Shown in pieces: positions 14,171 through 23,056 of a DNA stretch of 37,996 bases. Numbering within the stretch: the stretch's first letter is position 1; each line of letters starts with the position of its first letter. The notes beneath the pieces were generated by a model that was not told the DNA's origin, did not search any database, and worked only from the letters and a program-made list of their open reading frames with translations. The stretch spans positions 1 to 37,996 of the forward strand of contig JADGER010000006.1 of NCBI GenBank assembly GCA_016744315.1, in the 5' to 3' direction. This stretch comes from Sulfurovaceae bacterium (GTDB lineage: Bacteria; Campylobacterota; Campylobacteria; Campylobacterales; Sulfurovaceae). Both the position numbers and the translations under genes were made by a program.

Positions 14171-15394
14171 ATGAGAAATAAATTTATTGAAAACTTCTTT
14201 TCATTAACTCTCTTACGCATAATTACTCTTGTTGTACCACTTCTTACCTTCCCCTATTTAATTAGAGTATTAGGGAGTGAGACTTATGGTCTCATTATAT
14301 GGAGTTGGTCTATTATCACATTTTTTATACTCTTTATAAACTTTGGATTTAATCTCTCTGTGACTAAATATATAGCCATACATAGAGATGACAAAAATAA
14401 ACTCTCAGAGATAGTCTCCACTGCTATAGCTACAAGACTCTTTTTATTTTTTGTTTCACTTATATTATTTATATTACTTGTAGAATTTATCCCTAAAATG
14501 CATGAAAATAGAGTCCTATTGTATCTATTTTTTGGATTAACCATAGGTGAAACACTTATGCCTATGTGGTATTTTCAGGGTATTGAAAAGATGAAATATA
14601 CGGCTATTATCACCTCAGCAGTCAAAATACTTTTTACCATTTTAGTTTTTTGGATAATCAAAGAGCAATCAGACTATCTAAAAGTACCTATTCTCTACGC
14701 AGTAGCATCTCTTGCTAGTGCCTTAGTAGCCTATGCAATAATTTTATTTAAAGACAAAATATACCTACAAAAACCAACCATAGAAAATATGATATTTTAT
14801 ATTAAAGATAGTGTAGCTCTATTTTTGTCTGATTCACTTTTTGTCATTCAAAATAATATAACTATTCTTTTTATAGAACACTATCTAGGTCTATCAGAAG
14901 TCGCCTATTTTGACCTCTTACAAAAATTTGTTAATATCCTTATAACACCTTTTCATATTTTAGCCAAAGTACTCTATCCTCATATAGCTAGAGTCAAAGA
15001 CTTTATACTCTTGAAAAATGCTATGATTCTAAGTACTCTTGTTGCTATAGTGCTACTATCTATTATCTATATATTCAAATATAATATTATTTTGCTCCTC
15101 TTTGGAACAGAAAATGTAGAGTTAGAACCTCTAATATTTATTTTCTCTTTATCTATTATATTTGCGAACTTATCATCATTATTAGGTAAAAATCTTCTTG
15201 TCGTACTTGGCAGGAATAATAGACTTTTGATAAGTATACTCTTTGGTCTTATTGTATATATAACACTCTTATATATGATAATATCATCCGAACAAGCCAC
15301 ACTAGAGCTTATAATTATTAGTATTTTACTCTCGTATTTTACTGATATGATAACTAGAATCTATTTTGGAAGGGATATTTTATGGCACAAATAA
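14171..15394 (+). CDS. Polysaccharide flippase (Wzx/MATE-like, PST family)
   Basis: A 407-residue protein of about twelve membrane segments. The N-terminus (IENFFSLTLLRIITLVVPLLTFPYLIRVLGSETYGLIIW) is the standard opening of Wzx-type exporters, and MWYFQGIEKMKY is a typical loop further on. Such proteins flip lipid-linked oligosaccharide units from the cytoplasmic to the periplasmic face of the inner membrane. It is first in the operon and overlaps the GT4 gene by 13 bases. Whether the product is O-antigen, capsule or exopolysaccharide cannot be settled from the window. Confidence 0.9.
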   Translation: MRNKFIENFFSLTLLRIITLVVPLLTFPYLIRVLGSETYGLIIWSWSIITFFILFINFGFNLSVTKYIAIHRDDKNKLSEIVSTAIATRLFLFFVSLILFILLVEFIPKMHENRVLLYLFFGLTIGETLMPMWYFQGIEKMKYTAIITSAVKILFTILVFWIIKEQSDYLKVPILYAVASLASALVAYAIILFKDKIYLQKPTIENMIFYIKDSVALFLSDSLFVIQNNITILFIEHYLGLSEVAYFDLLQKFVNILITPFHILAKVLYPHIARVKDFILLKNAMILSTLVAIVLLSIIYIFKYNIILLLFGTENVELEPLIFIFSLSIIFANLSSLLGKNLLVVLGRNNRLLISILFGLIVYITLLYMIISSEQATLELIIISILLSYFTDMITRIYFGRDILWHK

Positions 15395-16467
15395 TTTTTA
15401 TAACTCCTGAGATCAACAGAGCCACAGGAATAGTAAGAGTCGTGAATATATGGGCAAATTATTTAAGTCTTGATTCAGAAAATCAAATCACAATAATAGC
15501 AAAAGGAGTAGAAAATCCTTATTATGACTTTAATTCTAAGATACAAATACAAAAATATAATTTTGATTTTAAAAGAAAAGGCATAGGTATTATATATAAT
15601 ACTATTCAGCTTTTTAGATATTTATACTCATTAAGGAATCAAAAAAATATTAATATTATTATTGATAAATCTCTTCTTATAGAACCTCTTTGGATTTTAA
15701 AAAAACTTAGTCTTTTTAAGAAAATTAATTTTATCTATTTTACTCATAGTGGAAGTAGTGCATTTAGAGAATTTTATCTTAGTCGTCCACATACAAAACA
15801 CCGGGTAGATATGATGTTTAAAACCTTTGATAAAATAGTATGTTTATTTGATGATGAGACAAATTATCCTAATATGGTACAAAAAGAAAAACTCTTTTTT
15901 CTCTCTAATCCTATTCCTTTTGAACTCTCTCATATTGATATAGAAGCAAAAGAAGATATTGTTCTTTATTTAGGTCGTGTACGCATTGAAAAAGGCATAG
16001 ACACACTCCTCAAAGCTTGGGCAATAACAGATCATATTGGTTGGAAACTCCAAATAGTTGGTGATGGAAAAGAAAAACAAGACTTTATAGACTTGGCAAA
16101 AGAACTAAATATCCTTGATAGTGTTGAATTTATACAGAGTCAAACTGATGTTAAAAGCTATTACGATAAATCAAAAATATTTGTATTACCATCTATCTAC
16201 GAAGGTATGCCTATGACTATACTCGAAGCTATGGCATGTAAAAGTACAGTTATTTCTAGCAATACTGCTGGAGGCTTACGACTTGTCAATGATAATAAAA
16301 CAGGTTTATTATTTAAAAAGAGAGATGAAGAAGAACTAGCTAAGAAACTTACTTATCTTATGAGAGATAAACACCAAAGAGAGAATTTAGCAAATAGTGC
16401 TTATAACTATATTAATAAGCACACCATAGAAAATATTGCAAGCAACTGGAATAATATTTTAGTATGA
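15382..16467 (+). CDS. Glycosyltransferase family 4
   Basis: A 361-residue GT-B fold enzyme. The N-terminus (IIFITPEINRATGIVRVVNIW) is the acceptor-binding half. The C-terminal half has VLYLGRVRIEKGIDTLLKAWA, LQIVGDGKEKQDF, and the donor-site stretch IFVLPSIYEGMPMTILEAMACKSTVISSNTAGG, the E-x7-E motif of GT4. It transfers a nucleotide-activated sugar to the growing lipid-linked glycan in the cytoplasm; the sugar is unknown. An AAGGGA ribosome site lies inside the flippase gene, and the 3' end overlaps the next gene by 4 bases (ATGA). Confidence 0.92.
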   Translation: MAQIIFITPEINRATGIVRVVNIWANYLSLDSENQITIIAKGVENPYYDFNSKIQIQKYNFDFKRKGIGIIYNTIQLFRYLYSLRNQKNINIIIDKSLLIEPLWILKKLSLFKKINFIYFTHSGSSAFREFYLSRPHTKHRVDMMFKTFDKIVCLFDDETNYPNMVQKEKLFFLSNPIPFELSHIDIEAKEDIVLYLGRVRIEKGIDTLLKAWAITDHIGWKLQIVGDGKEKQDFIDLAKELNILDSVEFIQSQTDVKSYYDKSKIFVLPSIYEGMPMTILEAMACKSTVISSNTAGGLRLVNDNKTGLLFKKRDEEELAKKLTYLMRDKHQRENLANSAYNYINKHTIENIASNWNNILV

Positions 16468-17669
16468 AAATCAATCTCAAATATGATTTGCGTACTATAT
16501 ATTTGTCAACCTTTTTTATAATGCTTCTGCTCTATGGTCTTAATAAAGTACTCTTTATTGGTGGACTCAAACTTTTTTACTTAACTATTCCTATGCTTTA
16601 TAGTATTTATCTCTTTAAATATGAATTTGAGATTACAAAAGAGATTCGAGTATTACTATTTTTTGTGTTGGCTCTTTCTATATCTACTATCAATACTCTT
16701 ATCTTTCATGAGGGAGGACTCCATGCGGTTTTAATGAATCTCCAAAGACTCTATATAGTTCTGTTGATGCTTATTCCTTTATATGGTTTTTATATAAAAG
16801 ATGACAAACTTTTTAATATTTTTCTTGTAATCTATGCAGCAGAAGTATCTTTTGCAAATATTTATCATTATTTCTTTGTTTATGATTTTGCAGATAGATT
16901 TGAAGGTACTTTTGGTGGGTCAAATGAGTTTGCTTATATGCTAGTATCCTTAATCTATTATGTCTATTATGTTTTTTATAGAATACCAAATATTAAGCTA
17001 AAATGGCTTTTTACTATAGCACTAATTTTATTACACATAGTAGTTCTTATTACCCTTTCAAGAACAGCAATATTAGGTATGTTTATCTTCTATTTTTTTG
17101 CATCTCCTTATTTTCATAGACATACAGAAAAGTGGAAGAAAGTGATGATTGTAGTAGCTTTTCTGAGTGTCTTTCTTTTTGCACTAGATTCACTAGGAAA
17201 AACTGCTGAATTGATGATAGAGAGATTTACAGGAGAGAGGGGTGCTAGTTCTTTGGGGAGTCGTACATTTGAGATGTTAGCAGGTATTAATCTATTAGCA
17301 GAGCATCCCATGAGTGTATTATTTGGCAATGGTATGAGTATTAGTGGGTCAGAGATTTTCCCAGATTTTTATAGAGGAATGGGAGGGCTTGGCACACGAA
17401 TTCATAACTCCTATTTTGCTATGATTGTAGAAAATGGTCTTTTTAGTGTATTGTCATTTGCTTATTTAATGTATTTTATTCTCAAACAGGTATACTTTAT
17501 GAAAGATGACTTTAAATATGTTATTTTAGGCTTTACTGTTTTTACAATTAGCTTTTTATCTACTATATATCTGCTATACTTCTTACCATTTTGGATGGCA
17601 CTATTTATGATTAGTGCCCATATTAATATATTAAATAACAAAGAGAGTGAAAATGAAAAAAATTACTAA
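16464..17669 (+). CDS. O-antigen polymerase/ligase (Wzy/WaaL-like)
   Basis: A 401-residue membrane protein of ten or more segments. It carries FEGTFGGSNEFAYMLVSLIYY, a membrane helix with LSRTAILGMF, and a large periplasmic loop ending in RIHNSYFAMIVENGLFSVLSF; the H-N-S-Y...E-x-G pattern is the mark of the Wzy_C O-antigen ligase superfamily. It either polymerises repeat units or ligates them to a lipid acceptor in the periplasm. With a Wzz-type protein at the end of the operon, a Wzy role is more likely. It overlaps the LicD gene by 17 bases if the ATG start is used there. Confidence 0.85.
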   Translation: MKINLKYDLRTIYLSTFFIMLLLYGLNKVLFIGGLKLFYLTIPMLYSIYLFKYEFEITKEIRVLLFFVLALSISTINTLIFHEGGLHAVLMNLQRLYIVLLMLIPLYGFYIKDDKLFNIFLVIYAAEVSFANIYHYFFVYDFADRFEGTFGGSNEFAYMLVSLIYYVYYVFYRIPNIKLKWLFTIALILLHIVVLITLSRTAILGMFIFYFFASPYFHRHTEKWKKVMIVVAFLSVFLFALDSLGKTAELMIERFTGERGASSLGSRTFEMLAGINLLAEHPMSVLFGNGMSISGSEIFPDFYRGMGGLGTRIHNSYFAMIVENGLFSVLSFAYLMYFILKQVYFMKDDFKYVILGFTVFTISFLSTIYLLYFLPFWMALFMISAHINILNNKESENEKNY

Positions 17670-18414
17670 AGAAACCCTCAAAGAGACACAACTCATTATA
17701 CTAGATATGCTAGATCAAGTTGAACTAATATGCAAAAAACATAATTTAACCTACTGGCTTGATGGTGGAGCATTATTGGGTGCAGTAAAGTACAAAGGGT
17801 TCGTTCGCTGGGATGATGATTTGGATATTGCTATGCCTATAGAAGATTATGAAAAATTTTGTCTTATAGCATCCAAAGAACTCCCCCAAGGAATGTTTTT
17901 TCAACATAGACAAACAGATGAGTTTTTTCCCTACGATTGTGTAAAAATTCGAGATAATAGAGGGATTATGGTAGAAAATCACCAAGTAGGAAAAGAAGTT
18001 TTGTATAATCAAGGTATTTTTTTGGATATATATCCCGTATTAACCATAAAAAGATCTTTTTTCTATAGAATATTACATATTATTCTATTTTTATTTGTTA
18101 AACTTTTTAGTTATAAATACCTCAATATTAAAACTATACGAGATATTTTAGTCTCTTGGAGTGAAAACTTTCATAGAGGCTGGCAAAAAGATAGTAAGGT
18201 TGTTAGAAGTGGAAACCACCCTACTATTAGATTTTATGTGGATGAGAAGAGTATATTTCCTCTGGCTTCTACACTCTTTGAAAATCGAGTCATTCCTATA
18301 CCGCATGATGTTGATCACTACCTAGGAAGTCTTTTTCCAAAAGGCTATAAAAATCCACTACCAAAAGAGGCAAAGAGAGCACCTCATGCCTTTGATATTA
18401 AGTTAAAGGACTAA
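17653..18414 (+). CDS. LicD family phosphotransferase
   Basis: A 253-residue LicD protein. The signature LTYWLDGGALLGAVKYKGFVRWDDDLDIAMPIEDYEKF is complete; the DDDLD aspartates are thought to bind metal in this nucleotidyltransferase-like fold. LicD proteins add phosphocholine or other phospho-alcohols to surface glycans. The track starts two codons earlier at a GTG; ATG at 17653 with GAGAG five bases upstream is preferred. There is a possible membrane-attached hydrophobic helix (FYRILHIILFLFVKLF) in the middle. No choline uptake or CDP-choline genes are in the window, so the group transferred is unknown. Confidence 0.9.
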   Translation: MKKITKETLKETQLIILDMLDQVELICKKHNLTYWLDGGALLGAVKYKGFVRWDDDLDIAMPIEDYEKFCLIASKELPQGMFFQHRQTDEFFPYDCVKIRDNRGIMVENHQVGKEVLYNQGIFLDIYPVLTIKRSFFYRILHIILFLFVKLFSYKYLNIKTIRDILVSWSENFHRGWQKDSKVVRSGNHPTIRFYVDEKSIFPLASTLFENRVIPIPHDVDHYLGSLFPKGYKNPLPKEAKRAPHAFDIKLKD

Positions 18415-18415
18415 A

Positions 18416-19228
18416 ATGAAATTTTCATTATTAATGTCAATATATGTTAAAGAAGCTCCAGATAATTTTGATAGAGCTATGATAAGTGTATGGGACGAAC
18501 AAAGTATTAAACCAGATGAGATTATATTAGTTGAAGATGGAAAACTTACACCCAAACTCTATGAGGTAATAGAAAAATGGAAACTAAAATGCGAAGGTGT
18601 ACTCCATACAGTAACATTAGAAGAGAACTTAGGCTTAGGAGATGCTCTGAATATTGGTCTTCAAAGATGTAGTTTTGAAAGAGTTGCCAGAATGGATACG
18701 GATGATATTGCACATCCCACTAGGTTCCAGAAACAATTAGAGGTTTTTGAGAAATTAGATATAGATGTATGTGGAAGCTGGGTCAGTGAATTTGATACAA
18801 ATGAAGAAAATATAGTATCCTATAGAAAACTTCCTGAGTTTCATCAAGAGATTAGCTCTTTTGCAAAACTTAGAAATCCTATTAACCATCCAAGCTCTAT
18901 GTATAATAAAACTCCTGTGTTAGAAGCAGGCAACTACCAGAAAATGTTATGGTTTGAAGATTATTATCTTTGGGCAAGAATGATCCAAAATGGTGCTAAG
19001 TTTTATAATATTCAAGATACTCTTATTAATATGCGAGCAGGCTATGGACAGCTTCAAAGACGTGGTGGATTAAACTATGCTATTCAAGAGTATAAATTTG
19101 AAAAGAAATTATTAAATATTAACTTTATAACCCTTAGGGAATTTGTAAGAAATATTTTTATCCGATTTATAGCAAGAGTGATACCTCAGGGATTACGAAA
19201 AAATATATATAAGATACTAAGAAAATAA
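18416..19228 (+). CDS. Glycosyltransferase family 2
   Basis: A 270-residue GT-A enzyme. FSLLMSIYVKEAPDNFDRAMISVWDEQSIKPDEIILVEDGKLT is the family's N-terminal nucleotide-binding half; LGDALNIGLQRCSFERVARMDTDDIAHPTRF carries the D-x-D (DTDD) metal site; NPINHPSSMYNK and MLWFEDYYLWARMI form the acceptor side with the catalytic E/D-D-Y pattern. It probably adds one sugar of the repeat unit. It begins 1 base after the LicD stop and its stop shares a base with the next ATG. Confidence 0.92.
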   Translation: MKFSLLMSIYVKEAPDNFDRAMISVWDEQSIKPDEIILVEDGKLTPKLYEVIEKWKLKCEGVLHTVTLEENLGLGDALNIGLQRCSFERVARMDTDDIAHPTRFQKQLEVFEKLDIDVCGSWVSEFDTNEENIVSYRKLPEFHQEISSFAKLRNPINHPSSMYNKTPVLEAGNYQKMLWFEDYYLWARMIQNGAKFYNIQDTLINMRAGYGQLQRRGGLNYAIQEYKFEKKLLNINFITLREFVRNIFIRFIARVIPQGLRKNIYKILRK

Positions 19229-21456
19229 TGCGAGAAGAACATAAAGATATTATAGATATAAAAAAACTTTTTTTAGTTATAAAAAGTTTTATCATTCCTA
19301 TAATTCTCTTTACAAGTATTATTGTTACATTAGCTGGATACAAAGTGTATACAGCTGCTCATATTTATATGAGTTATACAACTATAGACTTTGGTGGAAA
19401 AGAGAAGAAAAAAGATAAAGCCGCCATGCTCTCTGAAGCCTTTGAGTCAGAAGAAAGCAATTTAGATACAGAAATACAAGTTATTACCTCTAGGCTTACG
19501 CTTAAAGAGTTAATGGAGAAAATTGATTTTAGTACACACTATTACAAAAAAAAGAAATTTAAAAAGCGAGAAATTTATCAACAATCTCCATTTAGTATAA
19601 AATTTTTAAATAAAGAGGCTATTGGTAGAGTTAAATATTCACTTAAATTTATAGGAACAAATGAGTTTTTATTAGAATCAATAAAAGATGATAATAAATC
19701 AAAAGTACCTTATAGCAGAGTCCATACATTTGGTAAAAAAATAGATCTAAATAACTCTTCATTCATTATAAAAAAAGAAGATTTTCCTATTGATGCACAT
19801 ACATATTACTTCTCTTATACCAATGATAAAGAAGCAATCCTAGCCTCTATAAAATCTAAATTAACTGTAAGAAAATTATCTAAAGAGTCTTCAATTATTA
19901 AAATAAGTTATGAAGATAGAATCCCACAAAGAGCAAAAATTGTTGTTGAAACTATCTCTTATATGTATATTATAGATAATCTTGATTCACGAAAACAAGA
20001 AGCTCGAAACTCTTTGAAGTTTATACAAGCACAACTTGCTATTATTAATAAAGAACTAAAAGATTCTGAATCTAAATTAGAAGAATATAAGAGAAATAAT
20101 GATATTATAGATATAGATATATCTACAAAACTCACACTCACAAAACTTACAGAATACGAAAATGAAGCCTCAATATTAGACTTAGAATTAAGTATGCTCC
20201 ATAGTATTGAGAAATATTTATCTCAAAATGATATTGCTAGCATCTCTACAGAATCTTTAGCATTTTCTACATCAATATTAAGCTCACTCATACTCTCCTT
20301 ACAAGAAAAACAGCTAGAGCTTAACTCTTTTTTAACAGAGTTTACAGACTTACACCCTCAGGTCATTAGATTAAAAGGGCAAATTAACAATCTAAAAAAT
20401 ACTATTAAAAAGAAAATTTATGGTATAAAAAGAAATTTAAAAAATAAAAAAAATACCTTTGATAAAAGAGTGACTAAATATAAGAAAATATTGTCTAATT
20501 TACCACAAAAAGAAATACATTTAGTAAATCTAAAAAGAAGTTTTTCTATTAATGAAAAAATCTATTCGTATCTTCTACAAAAACAAGCAGAAATGGAAAT
20601 AGTCAAAGCTTCCACTGTCTCAAATATTAGAGTTTTAGATAATCCAATTGTTGCCAAAAAACCAATTAAACCTAAAAAAACACTTATTTTAGTTGTTGCC
20701 ATTATCTTAGGTTTGGGTGTTTCTATTTTTATCGCATCAATTGTAGACCTTCTTATGAATAGAGTTTCTAGTCTACAAGATATAGGCAGACATACAGATG
20801 TTACTATTGTAGGCTTTATCCCAAAAAAAAGAAAAGGTAAAAAACATATCTTAGCGTATGAAGAAGCATTTATATCTTTAGGAACAACCCTCTACTTTAG
20901 ACTCCCTCATGCCAAAACAAATATCATCTCCATAGTATCAGCAAGAGAAAATGAAGATAAAAATTATCTTTCAATAGACTTAGCTAAAGTACTTACAACA
21001 CAAACAAAAAAAGTTATTTTAATAGACCTAGATATGAGAGATGCTCAGATACACCATATAGTAGATGGAAACCATAAAGGTATTAGTGATGTCCTCTTGG
21101 ATAATGTTGATATAGAAACTCTTATTCATAAAATAGATTATCAATATCCTGAGGGTACTACTAGAAGTTTTTATAGTATCTCAGCAGGTGAACATATCCC
21201 TAGAAATCCATCTGAATTAGTTATGGATGACAGACTTGATGATATACTACTTTGGCTTTCTAAAAGATTTGATTATATAATAATTAATACAACTCCATTA
21301 GAAAAAGGTAAAGATGCTATAGTACTGATGGAAAAATCTAACCTAGTACTCCTAGCAATAAAAGATAGGTATACAAAACAAAATCATATAGATAACTTTG
21401 ATAAAATCATACGACAGCATAATATTACATCCACAGGTATTGTACTATATCTATAA
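19228..21456 (+). CDS. Wzz/BY-kinase-like polysaccharide co-polymerase with degenerate P-loop
   Basis: A 742-residue protein with a Wzz (chain-length) architecture: membrane helix ~13-38, a long periplasmic part with coiled coil (~255-440), second membrane helix ~484-508, then a cytoplasmic ATPase domain from ~545. Walker A' is present (KVILIDLDMRDAQIHH, ~595-610), but the P-loop expected as PGEGKST reads SARENEDKNYLS (~571-582): only the lysine remains. The C-terminus (NITSTGIVLYL) lacks the tyrosine cluster that BY-kinases autophosphorylate. It probably still sets chain length as a co-polymerase while kinase activity is doubtful. It is last in the polysaccharide operon, 25 bases before holA. 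Confidence 0.88.
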   Translation: MREEHKDIIDIKKLFLVIKSFIIPIILFTSIIVTLAGYKVYTAAHIYMSYTTIDFGGKEKKKDKAAMLSEAFESEESNLDTEIQVITSRLTLKELMEKIDFSTHYYKKKKFKKREIYQQSPFSIKFLNKEAIGRVKYSLKFIGTNEFLLESIKDDNKSKVPYSRVHTFGKKIDLNNSSFIIKKEDFPIDAHTYYFSYTNDKEAILASIKSKLTVRKLSKESSIIKISYEDRIPQRAKIVVETISYMYIIDNLDSRKQEARNSLKFIQAQLAIINKELKDSESKLEEYKRNNDIIDIDISTKLTLTKLTEYENEASILDLELSMLHSIEKYLSQNDIASISTESLAFSTSILSSLILSLQEKQLELNSFLTEFTDLHPQVIRLKGQINNLKNTIKKKIYGIKRNLKNKKNTFDKRVTKYKKILSNLPQKEIHLVNLKRSFSINEKIYSYLLQKQAEMEIVKASTVSNIRVLDNPIVAKKPIKPKKTLILVVAIILGLGVSIFIASIVDLLMNRVSSLQDIGRHTDVTIVGFIPKKRKGKKHILAYEEAFISLGTTLYFRLPHAKTNIISIVSARENEDKNYLSIDLAKVLTTQTKKVILIDLDMRDAQIHHIVDGNHKGISDVLLDNVDIETLIHKIDYQYPEGTTRSFYSISAGEHIPRNPSELVMDDRLDDILLWLSKRFDYIIINTTPLEKGKDAIVLMEKSNLVLLAIKDRYTKQNHIDNFDKIIRQHNITSTGIVLYL

Positions 21457-21481
21457 ATATATCCCATAAAAAAGAGAAACT

Positions 21482-22459
21482 ATGTATCAAAGAGAATTAG
21501 ACCAAAAAATTAGAACATCTCTTCCTAAGGCACTGCTACTTTTTGGTGAGAATACTTATTTGATTGAATATTATATTCATTATTATACAAATAATCTTCA
21601 TGCCAAAGAAGATATGCTCTCACTCTATTTTGAAGAGTGGAATTTTGAAAGAGCCAAAAATTATCTTGCACAAACATCACTATTTGGTGGGATAAACCTA
21701 CTTCTTATTAAACATGAAAAAAAAATTCCTAAAAAAGAGTTAGATATATTAATTACACTTACAAATAAGAATAAAGATAATTATCTACTTTTTGATTTTA
21801 GAGGGAATGCTAGAGATGCAAAAGGTTTACAAAGTAGTTTTAACACTAAAAAAGGGGCTGAATGGGTAAGGTTTTTTGAACCTACTATTCGTGAAGGAAT
21901 TGAGCTATTACAAAAAAAATCTCTCCAAATAGGCTTAGATATAGACCATTATGCCTTACAACATCTTATGCTTATTCTCAATAATAATTTAGCCCTATGT
22001 GCCAATGAACTCCCCAAACTAGCTATCGCTGGTACAAAAGTTACTAGCAAAGATATTGATAATTTAGTATACTCAACCGCACCACTTGCTACAGAACAAT
22101 TTTTGACAGAATTATTTGAGAAAAAACCTATAACACAAATGATTCACACACTCTTAGAGCTTGGTGAAGATGAGTATTCTATCTTGCGTTCTACACAAAA
22201 ATTTATTATAGAGATTTTTCTATTTAATGCCTATATCAAACTCCATGGGCAAGCAAACTCTTTTGATATACTAGGATATAAACTGCCCAAACAAATAGAA
22301 GAGAAAAAAGCGCGTCTAGCTATCAAAATCAAACCTGCATCACTTTTAGCAATATTAGAGCATCTTATAGAGAGTGAATTAGAGCTTAAACAACCACATA
22401 AAACCAACAAAGAAACTCTCTTATATGGAATTTTTATTAAGATACAACACTGTTTGTAA
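21482..22459 (+). CDS. holA: DNA polymerase III subunit delta
   Basis: A 325-residue protein with the epsilon-type HolA opening (MYQRELDQKIRTSLPKALLLFGENTYLIEYYIHYY), then domain II (NYLLFDFRGNARDAKGLQ) and the helical C-terminal collar domain (EQFLTELFEKKPITQMIHTLLELGEDEYSILRSTQKFIIEIF). Delta opens the beta sliding clamp as part of the clamp loader. It follows the polysaccharide operon by 25 bases and may be read from it; the next genes have their own promoter directly after its stop. The assignment is from general pattern and the usual position next to rpsF in Campylobacterota. Confidence 0.85.
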   Translation: MYQRELDQKIRTSLPKALLLFGENTYLIEYYIHYYTNNLHAKEDMLSLYFEEWNFERAKNYLAQTSLFGGINLLLIKHEKKIPKKELDILITLTNKNKDNYLLFDFRGNARDAKGLQSSFNTKKGAEWVRFFEPTIREGIELLQKKSLQIGLDIDHYALQHLMLILNNNLALCANELPKLAIAGTKVTSKDIDNLVYSTAPLATEQFLTELFEKKPITQMIHTLLELGEDEYSILRSTQKFIIEIFLFNAYIKLHGQANSFDILGYKLPKQIEEKKARLAIKIKPASLLAILEHLIESELELKQPHKTNKETLLYGIFIKIQHCL

Positions 22460-22474
22460 GTAACTTTAGGGTAT

Positions 22475-22480
22475 TATAAT
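22475..22480 (+). promoter_or_regulatory. -10 box TATAAT of the rpsF-ssb-rpsR operon
   Basis: GGTATTATAATC lies 16 bases after the holA stop. Transcription would begin near 22487, giving a leader of about 70 bases that contains the hairpin at 22503-22527. Confidence 0.6.
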
Positions 22481-22502
22481 CTTTCCAAAATTCTTGCTCA
22501 GA

Positions 22503-22527
22503 GTTTGGAGAGTCAGAAGACTCAAAC
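22503..22527 (+). promoter_or_regulatory. Leader hairpin upstream of rpsF
   Basis: GTTTG-GAG-AGTC pairs with GACT-CAAAC around an AGAA loop: nine base pairs with one three-base bulge. S6 (with S18) binds its own leader RNA in many bacteria to repress the operon, so this is a candidate autoregulatory site. The known conserved CCG bulge is not seen here, so the link is tentative. Confidence 0.4.
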
Positions 22528-22555
22528 AATGGGCTATAAAACCAAAAGGAAACAA

Positions 22556-23035
22556 ATGAATTGTTATGAAACACTGTTTGTTGTAAAACCAACACTAACA
22601 GAAGAAGAGACTACAGCTCAAATTGAAAAAGTAAAAGCTGTACTTATAAAAGAAAATGCTGAAATCCTAGCAACTGATGATATGGGAATGAGAAAACTTG
22701 CATATCCTGTACAAAAGAATAATAGAGGTTACTATACAATACTTTTCTATAAAGCAAGTGGAGAAACAATTGCTGAACTTGAAAGAAATCTAAAAATCAA
22801 TGAAGAAGTTATTAAGTTTTTGACTGTTAAATATACAAAAACTAAAGAAATGACTCAATTTAATAAACTTGTAGCTGCTGCATCTAAAAAAGGTGAATTG
22901 GCAGAAGCATCTGTAGTAGAAACACCTGTAGCTGAAGAAGCACCTGCTACTGTTGAAACTACAACTGAAGAAGCACCTACTGCTGTTGAAACTGCAAGTG
23001 AAGAAACACCTGTAGCTGAAAAAACAGAAGCATAA
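22556..23035 (+). CDS. rpsF: 30S ribosomal protein S6 with acidic repeat tail
   Basis: The S6 fold is clear from MNCYETLFVVKPTLTEEETTAQIEKVKAVL through DDMGMRKLAYPVQKNNRGYYTILFYKASG and ERNLKINEEVIKFLTVKY. The track starts at a TTG at 22505; the ATG at 22556, with AAAAGGA 6 bases upstream, gives the normal S6 N-terminus, so the protein is 159 residues. After ~105 it carries a non-ribosomal Ala/Glu/Thr/Val tail of three 11-residue units. Short acidic S6 tails are known (E. coli S6 is glutamylated), but this one is longer and repeated. S6 binds 16S rRNA with S18, whose gene is two positions downstream. Confidence 0.95.
   Translation: MNCYETLFVVKPTLTEEETTAQIEKVKAVLIKENAEILATDDMGMRKLAYPVQKNNRGYYTILFYKASGETIAELERNLKINEEVIKFLTVKYTKTKEMTQFNKLVAAASKKGELAEASVVETPVAEEAPATVETTTEEAPTAVETASEETPVAEKTEA
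22934..23032 (+). repeat. 33-base tandem repeat in the 3' end of rpsF
   Basis: Two near-identical 33-base units (gaagaagcacctgctactg... and gaagaagcacctactgctg...) followed by a third diverged unit. They encode EEAPATVETTT, EEAPTAVETAS and EETPVAEKTEA, so the frame is kept. Confidence 0.85.
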
Positions 23036-23056
23036 TAAAAGCTTAGGAGTAACCTT

